A stretch of 64,000 nt of DNA from Zea mays (GCF_902167145.1 NC_050096.1:76628683-76692682), one strand, 5' to 3'; positions 20,334 through 31,384 are shown, numbered from the stretch's first letter. Numbers and translations are program-made. The notes: a model not told the origin generated them from the letters alone.

Positions 20334-22210
20334 CCCCATCCGGGGGCTTGGAAGGTGGAAAGACGCGACACATAAGGGAGGAAGAAGACACGGTCGCCTT
20401 CCGAAAGGGGTCGCCCTCCTTTTAAAGGCAACTCTCCCTACGTGCGCCCCCAACCGTCACGGGCTGAGTCTTCTCCAACATGCTCCAAAGCCCTCCCCTG
20501 CGGCGCGGGGGCTGGGTCTCGCATGTCATGCAGAGCGGCTCCGAGCAGAAGAAGCCAAACCGCCGCGCGTGGTGCACACAACCGCCCAGCGGTTACAAGT
20601 AACCCTCCACTTTTGCTCAGACCAACGGGCGAAAGGGGCGGGCAGCCATGCAGGCGGCATGCAACCGCGCCAAGTGGACGCACTTCTCCAACTCCCGACA
20701 CACCAGCATGGAGGCCCAGGCCCACGCGTCGCGCAACTGGCGCGCCGGATGCTGCATGCAAGCAATTGCACCGCCTGCGCCACCACCGCGCCTCCTCGAT
20801 TGCGGAGCCAATACCGCGACTCGAGGCGACCCAGCGCGCGACCCAGCAGTGCCAGCCTGACGCGGCGGCCAACGCGGCCAAAAGTGGGCCGGCAGTAATG
20901 ACGGTGGCAAGCGCGCGGGAGCAGCGGTCACGTCGTCAGCCAAGCTCACGTCCCATCCGGGGGCAGCAAGAGAACCCCCTCTCACGGCGTGAAGACAACG
21001 CGCCCGTGATCCGTTCCTCGAACGGCTGCCCCGCCAACTACTCGCCCCGTCGCATTAACTCCGCGGCTGGACAGGCGGCGCTTCTGGCAGGAGCGGCGGG
21101 CGACACTTCGCCTTCGCCGAAACAACCGCGCCAAAAGAAGGTACGCCGCGTCGTTCGGTTTCGTATCCTTTTTCCTTTTTTCCTCTTTCTCTATCTCTTG
21201 CGAGAGGGACCGGGAAAGGGGGATACCCCGAAAGGGATCCTTCCCCGTGAAGGAACCAGGCTCCGAGCCTCCTTACTGATCAGGGGTTCGAAGGCTGGCC
21301 CCCCGAAGGGTTCAACAGCCGCCTCAGATCGCGTGGGCCCTACACCCACTACTGGTCAGAGGTTCGAAGGCCGGCCCCCCGAAGGGTTCCACGGCCGCCT
21401 CAGGCTACTCGGGCTCCGCGCCCATTACTGATCAGGGGTTCGAAGGCTGGCCCCCGAAGGGTTCACAGTCGCCTCAGACGCCGAGCGAGGGATGACCAGG
21501 GGTACGTTCAATACATAACCAAGGCTCGGGCTGCGCTCCCGAGGTACCCTAGGACATTTCCGAGACCAGCGGGAGCGATCTTGTAACGGAATCCCATCGG
21601 AGGGAGGCATCGAGCCCTCGGACCCCGTCGCCAGGGGACCGGGTCCGGTAGATCACCCGCAGGTACTTTTGGGCGTGCCTCTGGGCCCCTAGCCGACCCC
21701 CAACAAACGGGGCACGGACGTCCACTCGGATTACCCGCTTGCAGCTCACCGGAGACACCATGTTCGGTGCCCATCGAGGGTAACATGGCGCTCTCCCCCC
21801 TCCTCCTTGCGGAAAGGCGACGTAGGGGCGTATGTAAAAAAGCCGAGTCTGTCCCTGATCGCCCTCTCGCCCTGTGCGGAGGCTCGGGGGCTGCTCTCGC
21901 AAACCCGGCTCCGGCCGAACCGTTGACAGCGTCAACATACCAGCCCGAGAACTTGGGCCCCGACCGTGCACCCGGGCTACGGCCTGCTCGCATGAGGGAA
22001 CAACCAGACTAGCCGAAGCATTACGCAAGGCATTAAGACCTCGAAGGAGTGAAACCACTCCTCCGAGGCCTCGGGGGCTACACCCGGCGGGTGCGCTCGC
22101 GCGCACCCACCGGAACAAAATGCAACCGAGAAAGGCTGGTCCCCTTGCAAAAAAGTGCGACGAAAGCCTCCAAGCGAGTGCTAACACTCCCTTCGAGGCT
22201 CGGGGGCTAC
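20334..22210 (+). other. 3' internal region of the Ty3 element, right half, with PPT
   Basis: It resumes the outer element after the nested insertion. Long open frames on both strands reflect GC-rich composition; no domain is recognised. The PPT CTTCGAGGCTCGGGGGCTAC (22191-22210) abuts the 3' LTR. Similar G-rich tracts occur at about 21880 and 22064, and another at about 10169 just after pol. Confidence 0.7.
21274..21500 (+). repeat. About 75-bp tandem repeat (3 copies)
   Basis: Units starting ACTGATCAGGGGTTCGAAGG and containing CCCCGAAGGGTTC begin at about 21274, 21350 and 21425, with moderate divergence, inside the Ty3 element's 3' region. Confidence 0.85.
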
Positions 22211-23941
22211 TGTCGGGGACCATAATTAGGGGTACCCTCAAGACGCCTAATTCTTAGCTGGTAACCCCCATCAGCATAAAGCTGCAGAGGCCTGATGGGT
22301 GCGATTAAGTCAGGGATCAGTCCATACGAGCGACTCGATCACGCCTCGCCCGAGCCTAGCCTCGGGCAAGGGCAGCCGACCCCGAGGGGTTTCCGTCTCG
22401 CCCGAGGCCCCCCTTTTTAACGGCGGTCACATCTCCGGCTCGCCCGAGGCCTTGCCTTCGCTAAGAAGCAACCCTGACTAAATCGCCGCGTCGACCGACC
22501 GAGTCGCAGGGGCATTTAACGCAAAGGTGGCCTGACACCTTTATCCTGACACGCGCCCTCCGGCAGAGCCGAAGTGACCGCCGTCACTTCGCCGCTCCAC
22601 TGACTGGTCTGACAGAAGGACAGTGCCACCTGCGCCACTCCGACTGCAGCGCCACTTGACAGAGTGATGCTGACAGGAAGCCAGGCCTTGCCAAAGGCGC
22701 CATAGGAAGCTCCGCCCGACCCAGGGCTCGGACTCGGGCTAAGCCGCGGAAGACAGCGAACTCCGCTCCGCCCGACCCAGGGCTCGGACTCGGGCTAAGG
22801 CCCCGGAAGACGGCGAACTCTGCTCCGCCCGACCCAGGGCTCGGACTCGGGCTAAGGCCCCGGAAGACGGCGAACTCCGCTCCGCCCGACCCAGGGCTCG
22901 GACTCGGGCTAAGGCCCCGGAAGACGGCGAACTCCGCTCCGCCCGACCCAGGGCTCGGACTCGGGCTAAGGCCCCGGAAGACGGCGAACTCCGCTCCGCC
23001 CGACCCAGGGCTCGGACATGGGCTAAGGCCCCGGAAGATGGCGAACTCCGCTCCGCCCGACCCAGGGCTCGGACTCGGGCTCAGCCCCAGAAGACGACGA
23101 ACTCCGCTTCGCCCGACCCCAGGGCTCGGACTCCGCCCTGGCCTCTGCCGAACGACCTCCGCCTCGCCCGACCCAGGAGCTCGGGCTCGGCCTCGGCCAT
23201 GGAAGACAGATTCGACCCCGGCTTCGGAGGAGCCTCCACGTCGCCCGACCTAGGGCACAGGCCCGCCACGTCAACAGGAAGCGCCATCATCACTCTACCC
23301 CGAGCCGACTCGGGCCACAGAGAACAAGACCGGTGTCCCATCTGGCTAGCTCCGCCAGATAGGCAATGATGGCGCCCCGCTAGCCCTGTGACGACGGCGG
23401 CTCTCAGCTCCCTTACGGAAGCAGGGGGACGTCAGCAAGGACTCAACCCCTCCGACAGCTGTCCCTCCGCCAGGCTCCATTGCTCCTCCGACAGCCACGA
23501 CATCACACCAGCAGGGTGCCAAGATCTCTTCGGCTGCCACATTGGCATGTACTTAGGGCGCTAGCTCTCCCCCGCTAGACACGTAGCACTCTGCTACACC
23601 CCCATCGTACACCTGGATCCTCTCCTTACGCCTATAAAAGGAAAGACCAGGGCCTTCTTAGAGAAGGTTGGCCGCGCGGGGACGAGGACGGGGCAGGCGC
23701 TCTCTTGGGGCCGCTCGCTTCCCTCACCCGCGTGGACGCTTGTAACCCCCTACTGCAAGCGCACCCGACCTGGGCGCGGGACGAACACGAAGGCTGCGGG
23801 ATTTCCACCTCTCTCACGCCCGTCTCCGGCCACCTCGCTTCCCCCCTTCGCGCTCGCCCACGCGCTCGACCCATCTGGGCTGGGGCACGCGGCACACTCA
23901 CTCGTCGGCCTGAGGGACCCCCCGGTCTCGAGACGCCGACA
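22211..23941 (+). repeat. 3' LTR of the Ty3 element (1731 bp)
   Basis: It matches the 5' LTR from end to end. It is exactly 57 bp shorter, which is one unit of the internal array (array about 22711-23103). TATAAAAG lies at about 23633-23640. Confidence 0.92.
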
Positions 23942-23946
23942 TGAGC

Positions 23947-24397
23947 TGATGAGCCTACCATAGTCTTCACATACTGCTAATGAGAAGCGGCGACACGCTG
24001 AGTGCGTGTTTGTTAGATGCCTATAGCCATAGTGTATATATAGTACACTAGTCCTTGTATTATATATATGTGTATTTTTCAATCTCACGGATTAATGATT
24101 GATCATTGATTATTTTGTATAGGGTTCAAAAGATTTTTTTTGTTCCAAACTCTTATATTATCCTCGCACCAAGTGATTAAAAGGCTAAGATAAGATATTT
24201 TTTGGATAGAGTATTGTTTGCTATAGGAATTTTCGAGCATACCAAAGAGGTGGATTGTTATCCTAATATCTATATTACATACCAAATCTTATTTATTGTG
24301 TGTCCGTGATTGTTCCATCTGTCGAAAAAATATTTTAAAACTAAAATTATTGAAAATTATTTACAATTTTATGTCCATAAGTTTCCCTATATAAGTG

Positions 24398-24445
<48 letters not shown>

Positions 24446-24828
24446 CACATACATATATATACACACATATGGAAATCAGAGGGACCTAACGTTAACTTTC
24501 GCTCAGGGCCAAAAAAATACTAGGACGGACCCTGATGGAGCTAGGTCTAATGTCTCTTCTCATCATAGACGAGCCTAGACTTATACTTATCTTTGACCAG
24601 AGACCTCTTGTCTCATGCATGGACTGTCAAAACTCAACTCTAATGTGAGAACCTATACCCAAACTTTTGATTAAATTCATTTAACCATGTAGCATTCATG
24701 CCCGCATCAACATCCAATAGTTCATGTCGTCTTCCCTCTCCTACACTATGATATCAACTATGTTTGTTTACCACCGCACCTTCCTCTTCACCATTGCCCT
24801 TCCCATGTAGGCGATATCATAACCCCCC
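23947..24828. other. AT-rich spacer with a TA microsatellite
   Basis: Flanking DNA of the Ty3 insertion. A run of about 22 TA dinucleotides occupies about 24400-24443. No gene or RNA feature is recognised in the rest. Confidence 0.6.
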
Positions 24829-25455
24829 TGTGGGGGAGGGCCTTCATAGCCGAAGGTCTCCAAGATATCAACTTCGTCAAGAAAGCAAGCTCCAGCGTTA
24901 AGCCAAACGAAGCCTAAGGAGGAAGCTTCGGGTGATGCGTGACGGCTTACGAAGCGGAGAAGGTAAAGAATGCAGAAGGCTTCATCAGCAGGATATGTGG
25001 ATGAAAAGGTACAATATTACCCTCATAATATTTGTAGTTGACATGTATAGGGTTTGAGGATATGTTTGTAATTCATACGAAGTTGTACACCGCGACTATA
25101 AATAAAGGAACGGTGCCATGCAAAAGGACGCTTTTTATTAGAGTGAGTCGAATTGCTCTGACTACGAAGCTATCTATTTCCCCATATTCGTGCTACTAAT
25201 TGCAAGGTTGAAGGTATATTTTAATCATTTGATGTATTGTAAAGAATGAAACAAAGTGCTAACACATTCAGATGAGTAATCTATTCTACCTTTCACGGGT
25301 TATACAATGTTTCTATTGATATATTTTCATACTTTCTTTGTTTCTCTTGAATGAACCTCTGAAGAAGAGTTAATTGAAGAGAGAAGCGTGTAACTTAACA
25401 ATTTGTGTTGTCTTGTTTTTGTTATCCTTTAGGAATAAAAAACAAGAGACCAACA
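24829..25455 (+). mobile_element. Probable solo LTR (627 bp)
   Basis: It runs TGTGGGGGAGGGCC to GAGACCAACA, with CTATAAATAAAGG near 25098 as a TATA box placed as in an LTR. The flanks CCCCC and CCCCA would be an imperfect 5-bp duplication. The length and GAAG-rich style resemble Ty3 LTRs such as Grande, but I cannot confirm the family. Confidence 0.5.
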
Positions 25456-27411
25456 CCCCATCCTTCTTATGCACCACAACTTCCTCTTCTCCCTTCAAAT
25501 GTGATATTAGGATTCATGCTTAACTTTGGGGACTTTATTTTCTTACAATGAGATTACTACATACATGATAAACACAAAAATGTGTTAGTCTCAATGATAA
25601 CAACTTGTAGAGTAACCTCTCCCTTCAAATGTGAATACAAGTATTGAATAGTTGTAGGAGACATGCATTAGACTTTTGTGGTCAAAGTATTTGGGGAAAG
25701 CTATCTAAATAAGCTATGTGTTGAGCTCCTAAACAATTTAACTCATATAGGTTTGCTCGTGATTTCACCCTTACCATATGATTAACATAGTGAAAGCAAA
25801 ACAAAAAATTAAACGTGCTCATATAAACTTAGGTATAATGGAACTATATGCTAATTGAAACCTCAATAATTTACATTTGGTTACCAACCATGGGTACAAG
25901 AATAAGAGTCTATAGCTTTCACTAACCTATTCGGGATTGGCATGAACCAACTTGGTACATTCCATGATATGCACCCAACTTTGACAAGTATCCAAATTCT
26001 TGAAGTCCATTGGATTTCTCACTTCTGCTTTGGGATCCAAACCATCTTTGTGCCCTTCATGTTTGAAATAATCTACTTTGGCACCCGAACTTGTTTAGCC
26101 TCTCAACTATTGGCTTCATCATTCTTCTGTCTTTAAAAGAAGGTGTGATAGACTTCTTGTAAACCTTATTGGTGTAGGTATTGGGAACTTACTTGTCTTT
26201 TTTCCTCTCCATCCTTTACCTTGCACTCATAGGACTTGTGACCTTGTGGTACACTTAACAAACCAATATTGCACTCTCATCAAGCTTCTTTCACTCATGT
26301 GATAGTGTCCTCTTGATGAGGATGTGTTTTCTCCATCTTGCCTTTCGCTAAGATTAGTCCTTGGTTAGGCAAGATACTTCTTGTTTGAGATACTCTAAAT
26401 TTCATAGAAAAACCAAAATATCTTATAATTTAAAATAGAGGAAGTAGTTCTCATCGATATCTATAACTTTGGTTTTTGTCGTTTCGCCATCCGAGATTGT
26501 TTGACAACTTTACATTTCAAATTATGGTAACTTATGTCACACTTTTAGGACCTCAAATGATTTCAAATAAAAACTCATCAACTATAAAGTTGTATTTCTC
26601 ATTGAGATCTACAACTTGCTTTGTTGATTTTTTATTTCAGGTCGTTAAATTTTTTTGAATTTCAAAATGCTTAAACCTCAAATATAAATTTGACAAAAAA
26701 TGATTTCTAATGAAAACTTGTCAACTACAATGTTGTAGATCTCATCAAGATCTACAACTTATCTTCTGGCCATCGTTTCATCAAGATGTTACAACTTTTC
26801 TTATAATCTATTTCAAACACTATTTGAGTTCAGTTTGTTGTCAAACTTATATTGGTCTTTCATAAAGCTAACTAGTACTAGGCTTCACAAGTGTGCATCA
26901 CCATTGATCACTAGACTTGACTAGATCAAGCTACTCATTCATACCCTTCTTTGTAGTATGACAAAAAAGGTATTATCACTAATCTATCATCAACTCTATC
27001 GACACCTGAACTAACTAATCCTTAACTTTCGTGCTCATCCTTTGAAACCAAAATTGAATATCATCAATAGGGGCACAAAATCCTTATACGCTCAATCAGT
27101 CATCTTTATTGTAATCTAAAATTTGTTGACTCTTTGAAACACATGTTAGTCACAATAATCTAGTGTCATCATTAATCACAAAAACCCAACCATGGGTCTG
27201 ATGCTTTCAACACCAGGCCTGGTCACTGTTTAGCGCTTAAGCGTGATTGAACATACGTTAGGCTGCTCATTTAGCTTTAATCCGAAACGACTTCTACTGT
27301 TTCTATAATGTTTTGTCTCTATAGATTACAGATGCAGCAGTCCGAATATCTGGCTTTAATCCAAAGTGAACAACCTGTATTTTTTTTGAACTTTGGTTAG
27401 CACTCTACGTG
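25456..27411. other. AT-rich spacer with decayed repeats
   Basis: No intact gene. On the minus strand about 25920-26400 reads, with many stops, like a degraded Copia gag tail (a knuckle-like piece near 26240 and a VWIPK-like piece near 26030). A degenerate unit of about 145 bp containing CTCAT..AGATCTACAACTT recurs near 26451, 26597 and 26740. Confidence 0.4.
26440..26790. repeat. Degenerate about 145-bp repeat (3 copies)
   Basis: The motif TTCTCATYRAGATCTACAACTT appears at about 26451, 26597 and 26740 in similar contexts, each preceded by an AACT..TCAACTA..GTTGTA block in the better copies. Confidence 0.6.
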
Positions 27412-27708
27412 TTAATTACTATAGCTAGCTTCTATTGGATGGAGGGCGCTTTGATATAGGGAGGGTAAATGATTGAGTAGCTGAGAAAGGTGGCACACTA
27501 GCTTCGAATTGACATGAGTACAGAAGAAACAATTTCTGTACAGGAATATATTTGAACACTGGCTATAGTAGACCTCGACCCCCAGGACTTGACTTTCCAA
27601 TCCAGAAATCGTGAAAGAACACGAAAACCGACGATTTTGACCATAATAGACTCCACGGTGAGCTACTGAGCTTCCAAGGTAGGGTCTATACAAGTTTAAG
27701 TTGGGCCC
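27412..27708 (-). pseudogene. Open frame continuing across the Ty3 insertion site (part 2, hypothetical)
   Basis: On the minus strand a frame of about 99 codons runs from the insertion edge to the stop at 27412. If the element at 27709-31379 and one GGCCC copy are left out, it joins in frame to the short frame beginning with the ATG at 31504 (part 1, 31385-31504), giving about 138 codons. I recognise no domain. It may be part of a decayed host gene or chance. Confidence 0.25.
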
Positions 27709-28452
27709 TGTTGGCACCTTTTTGGGGCGCCAATCACTCAACAAGAACCGGCGACGGTGCTCTCTGGTCAGGCGCGGACGGTCCGCGGCGCAGGGCCGGA
27801 CGGTCCGCGACCTGGTGCAGAAACTCGGGTTCCCTGCCTGACGGCCGGACGGTCCGCGCCCTAGGGCCGGACGGTCCGCGACCTGGCGACAGGGTCGTCT
27901 TCCTCCTCCTTGCTGGAATCTAGATCTCGTCCCCTGGGGGAAAAGATCTTAAGGTGCTCCGGGTCGACAAGTCACCCGGGGTGTCCCCAGACGATGTGGA
28001 GTCGCCTAGGAATTAAGAGATCAATTCGAGGAAGAGGTCTTGGATGGACAACTAGATCTTGCCCCCCGGGAGGGGTGAGATCCTAGGGTCGTCTTGGGAT
28101 CGGCAGGCCACCCAAGACGGATCTAGACGACGTAGAGTCGAATAGGGGTGGAAGTGGATATGTGGAAGACTACAACTAGAACTATGCTAAATCTACTCCT
28201 AGGGCAGAAAAAGTAGGTAAAGTAATTGGTTCGATTGGAATGTGTTCGGGGGTTCTCAATCGGCCGTACCCCTTTATATTTATAGGGGAGGAGGTCTGGA
28301 CCTTTTCCTAAGAGATAGCCAACAAACTCCCACGTGATTAGATGGATAACCACGCATGAGATAAGGATAAACATCCGAGTTAATCTAATCTCGGGACACG
28401 CGGACCGTCCGGGCCCATGGGCCGGACCGTCCGCTCATTTTGGTGTCCAACA
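27709..28452 (-). repeat. 3' LTR of the compact Ty3 element (744 bp)
   Basis: Plus-strand ends are TGTTGGCACC and TGTCCAACA. It contains several GCGGACGGTCCGC palindromes (27775-27880 and 28398-28432). CTATAAATATAAAGG reads on the minus strand at about 28272-28286. A pyrimidine stretch at 28453-28470 (PPT on the minus strand, AAAAGGCAGGGGGCATA) adjoins it. Confidence 0.9.
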
Positions 28453-28671
28453 TATGCCCCCTGCCTTTTGGTGGAGCTTGGCGAACCAAAAGCATCAGCG
28501 AAAACTTCGGAAACAATTGACCTCATGAGGTTTTGTTCCCGAAGTAAAGACTTAGATCGATGCAAGTCATCGGCTCTTGCGATCAGATAATATAAATACT
28601 TGATGGGACTTTAATGCACAGAGGCTGTTTCGGATCGCATCGTCTTCGGCCATGTCTACCTGATCAACCTG

Positions 28672-30531
28672 TCAATAGGCAAAAACTTGTGGTGCCCCCC
28701 AGCCCAAATAAGCAAACGGATTGGGCCAGTAATACGAATTCATCGTCGTACCACCCCACACATGAGCAGGACAACACATCGGCGATGGATAGAACGGGAC
28801 GCACCATGCTATCCCTGGAGAAGGATGACAAGGCGATCTTGGTTGTGCTACCCTTTGGGTCCGTTTAGTCGGCTTTTGCTTTCGCACAGGTCGCCCTTTT
28901 GACTTCGTTTGTTTTATTGGCCAGTTGTGTGGAACGGCCTTCTTCATATATTTGGCAAGCAACTGACCAAAAGTAGGGTCGACTCTACTGAGTTGTCCAG
29001 ACGTCTTAGTAGTGTTTTGTTTCCTAACACTTGTGTTGGAACGTTGTGGTCCGATGGTCTGAGGTTGCTGCTTCTGACCATCTGCGGACCGTCCGACCAT
29101 CATAGCCGGACTATCCGCGCCTGTCTCGGACTGTTCGGCCTTAGTACCCGGATCGTCCGGCGTACGCAGGACAGGTGACCGTGATTGGGTGTCCGATCGT
29201 GCTTGCCCCCCGGTGCCTTCGGTCTTTCTTTTGTCCGGAGCCTTCAGAGTAACCATTCTGCGTGACATATTTGGTGTGCGAGGATCACCAATGACGATAT
29301 TTTTATTTTTACTTTTATCGGCCGCACAAGGCCAAATTATGGCCTTTTTGCTCATTGGCTCTAATGTGGTGACAGGAACAGGTGGCCTGTCAATTTTCAC
29401 CTCTTTTTGAAACCTCAACCGGCCTTCGTTTATAGCTGATTGTATTTGCCGACGGAAGACGGCACAATCATTGGTGTTATGGAGAAAGGAGCCATGCCAT
29501 TTGCAATAAACACGCCCTTTTAATTGTTCAACCGGAGGAATTACATGTGACAATTTAATATTATCATGTTTAAGCAACTCATCAAATATTTTATCACATT
29601 TAGTAATATTAAATGTGAACTTAACCTTTTCCTTTTGTGTCGAGCGCGGGTAAGAGCGAACAGAAGGTTTGGCCTTAGTGGGCCAAACAAGCTCAGGGAC
29701 ATGTGACTTTTTTAGTTCTTGGGGCTTGGGTGGCCAATTATATTTATGTCGGCCTTCCATACTAGGCGGATCACAGGTGACTTCTGGTGCCCCGGACGGT
29801 CCGACCTGCACAGTCGGACGGTTCGCGGGTGGATCGGACGGTCCGGTACTATTCTCGGACTGTCCGGCCACGTCAGGCAACACCTGTGACCCTTGTGGTG
29901 GGCTCTGTGTAACTCCGGACTGTCCGGCGTAGGGTGCCGGACGGTCTGACGGAGGGCCGGACGGTCCGCTATTGTGTGCGGACGGTCCGGCCGCGCTCAG
30001 AGTTGACTCACCGTTTAGCGAAGATGGTGGTGACGGTTGTCCTGGATATGAGTCCATCGGCATACCAGAATATGGCTGGGGAAACCCATTTGTTACCGAT
30101 GTGTTTGGCGCAATTGTTTTGGCGCCTAATTTATGTGATAAAAAACTAGGCATGTGCGTTTTTCCTAATGCATGCGCCATCCTTTCTATATCCTCTGTGA
30201 TACTTTTAATCCGATTATCAAAAGAAATTTTAATAAATGGAATATCATCAACTGACCTGGCATCACCTATCGTGGGGAGCTGTTGCAGCACGGCTAACAT
30301 ATACTCGGCGTTTATCTCCCTCTCTTGGACGGTCTTCTCGTGGCAGTCTACCTTGAAGTGCGAGAGGTACCACTTGTCCGCCACCTTGAGCACCTGATCC
30401 TTTTGTCGGTGGGCCTCCTCATCTATTTTCTTCATGTCATCTTCTAATCTTTTATGCTCAGCGGCCGATAAATTAGTCAGCCTTGTGTTGCTGTTTGGAG
30501 AAGCACTGTTGAGATCTTTAGAATCGGCCAT
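28672..30531 (-). CDS. gag: Gag-like protein of the compact Ty3 element (619 aa)
   Basis: An uninterrupted frame from the ATG at 30531 (MADSKDLNSASPN), about 40 bp after the PBS, to the stop at 28672. The N-terminal 130 residues are charged and probably helical (LSAAEHKRLEDDMKKIDEEA). Residues about 160-260 form a Pro/Gly/Ser-rich linker made largely from repeats of the CGGACNGTCCG DNA motif. Residues about 303-375 hold the conserved block FTFNITKCDKIFDELLKH and the knuckle-like CKWHGSFLHNTNDC (C343, H346, H351, C356). A basic C-terminal region follows. The block is familiar from the gag-pol junction of maize Ty3 Tat-type proteins. A full Retrotrans_gag domain and all pol domains are missing. 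The likely role is RNA packaging in a parasitic element; the function is inferred. Confidence 0.75.
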   Translation of the reverse strand: MADSKDLNSASPNSNTRLTNLSAAEHKRLEDDMKKIDEEAHRQKDQVLKVADKWYLSHFKVDCHEKTVQEREINAEYMLAVLQQLPTIGDARSVDDIPFIKISFDNRIKSITEDIERMAHALGKTHMPSFLSHKLGAKTIAPNTSVTNGFPQPYSGMPMDSYPGQPSPPSSLNGESTLSAAGPSAHNSGPSGPPSDRPAPYAGQSGVTQSPPQGSQVLPDVAGQSENSTGPSDPPANRPTVQVGPSGAPEVTCDPPSMEGRHKYNWPPKPQELKKSHVPELVWPTKAKPSVRSYPRSTQKEKVKFTFNITKCDKIFDELLKHDNIKLSHVIPPVEQLKGRVYCKWHGSFLHNTNDCAVFRRQIQSAINEGRLRFQKEVKIDRPPVPVTTLEPMSKKAIIWPCAADKSKNKNIVIGDPRTPNMSRRMVTLKAPDKRKTEGTGGQARSDTQSRSPVLRTPDDPGTKAEQSETGADSPAMMVGRSADGQKQQPQTIGPQRSNTSVRKQNTTKTSGQLSRVDPTFGQLLAKYMKKAVPHNWPIKQTKSKGRPVRKQKPTKRTQRVAQPRSPCHPSPGIAWCVPFYPSPMCCPAHVWGGTTMNSYYWPNPFAYLGWGAPQVFAY

Positions 30532-30565
30532 GTAAGCCTGATTTTGTAGATCTGCAACTTCTTCC

Positions 30566-30586
30566 CCAGCGGAGTCGCCAAAAAGT
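30566..30586 (-). other. Primer-binding site complementary to tRNA-Arg
   Basis: On the minus strand TTGGCGACTCCGCTGGGGA lies a few bases inside the 5' LTR. It matches the 3' end CCCAGCGGAGTCGCCA of plant tRNA-Arg. Confidence 0.8.
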
Positions 30587-30587
30587 A

Positions 30588-31379
30588 TGGTGGCACCTTT
30601 TTGGGGCGCCAATCACTCAACAAGAACCGGCGGTGGTGCTCTCTGGTCAGGCGCGGACGGTCCGCGACCTAGCGCGAGGCAGCAGTGCTCTCTGGTTAGG
30701 CGCGGACGGTCCGCGGCACAGGGCCGGACGGTCCGCGACCTGGTGCAGAAACTCGGGTTCCCTGCCTGACGGCCGGACGGTCCGCGCCCTAGGGTCGGAC
30801 GGTCCGCGACCTGGCGACAGGGTCGTCTTCCTCCTCCTTGCTGGAATCTAGATCTCGTCCCTAGGGGAAAAGATCTTAAGGTGCTCCGGGTCGACAGGTC
30901 ACCCGGGGTGTCCCCAGACGACGTGGAGTCGCCTAGGAATTAAGAGATCAATTCGAGGAAGAGGTCTTGGATGGACAACTAGATCTTGCCCCCCGGGAGG
31001 GGTGAGATCCTAGGGTCGTCTTGGGATCGGCAGACCACCCAAGACGGATCTAGACGACGTAGAGTCGAATAGGGGTGGGAGTGGATATGTGGAAGACTAC
31101 AACTAGAACTATGCTACATCTACTCCTAGGGCAGAAAAAGTAGGTAAAGTAATTGGTTCGATTGGAATGTGTTCGGGGGTTCTCAATCAGCCGTACCCCT
31201 TTATATTTATAGGGGAGGAGGTCTGGACCTTTTCCTAAGAGATAGCCAACAAACTCCCACGTGATTAGATGGATAACCACGCACGAGATAAGGATAAACA
31301 TCCGAGTTAATCTAATCTCGGGACACGCGGACCGTCCGGGCCCATGAACCGGACCGTCCGCTCATTTTGGTGTTCAACA
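30588..31379 (-). repeat. 5' LTR of the compact Ty3 element (792 bp)
   Basis: Same as 27709-28452 plus an extra unit of about 48 bp near 30655-30705 containing another GCGGACGGTCCGC. The TATA-like CTATAAATATAAAGG reads on the minus strand at about 31199-31211. Confidence 0.9.
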
Positions 31380-31384
31380 GGCCC

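Larger units (their letters stand above)
1711..23941 (+). mobile_element. Ty3 (Tat-lineage, Huck/Flip-like) retrotransposon, interrupted by a nested element
   Basis: LTRs at 1711-3498 and 22211-23941 both run TGTCGGGGACC to ...GACGCCGACA. A perfect 5-bp target duplication TGAGC lies at 1706-1710 and 23942-23946. The order inside is LTR, PBS, gag, pro-RT-RH-IN, a long GC-rich 3' region, PPT and LTR. The element is 22.2 kb as it stands and about 14 kb after subtracting the nested element at 12110-20328. The long 3' region and the RNase H and integrase type fit the Tat branch. Gag and pol carry several stops and frameshifts, so it is not autonomous now. By eye the LTRs differ at about 1% of sites, which makes it moderately young. 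The family name is resemblance only. Confidence 0.9.
27709..31379 (-). mobile_element. Compact gag-only Ty3 retrotransposon (3.67 kb)
   Basis: LTRs at 27709-28452 and 30588-31379, with a perfect TSD GGCCC (27704-27708 and 31380-31384). It reads right to left. The PBS TTGGCGACTCCGCTGGGGA matches the 3' end of a tRNA-Arg; one long gag-like frame, a PPT and the 3' LTR follow. There is no pol. The LTRs differ by about 17 substitutions and one roughly 48-bp repeat unit, older than the neighbours at 12110 and 31915. The CX2HX4HX4C knuckle resembles the Tat-type Gag at 5850. Confidence 0.88.

Noticed and set aside
20438..21431. Long frames on both strands in the Ty3 3' region
   Set aside because: High GC, overlapping on both strands, no domain, and interrupted by the nested insertion; treated as non-coding element DNA.
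24400..24443. TA run as an origin or regulatory element
   Set aside because: A plain dinucleotide microsatellite in spacer DNA; nothing else supports a function.
28123..28374. 83-codon frame conserved in both LTRs of the compact Ty3 element (also 31050-31301)
   Set aside because: Both copies are LTR duplicates of one another, so conservation only reflects recent duplication.
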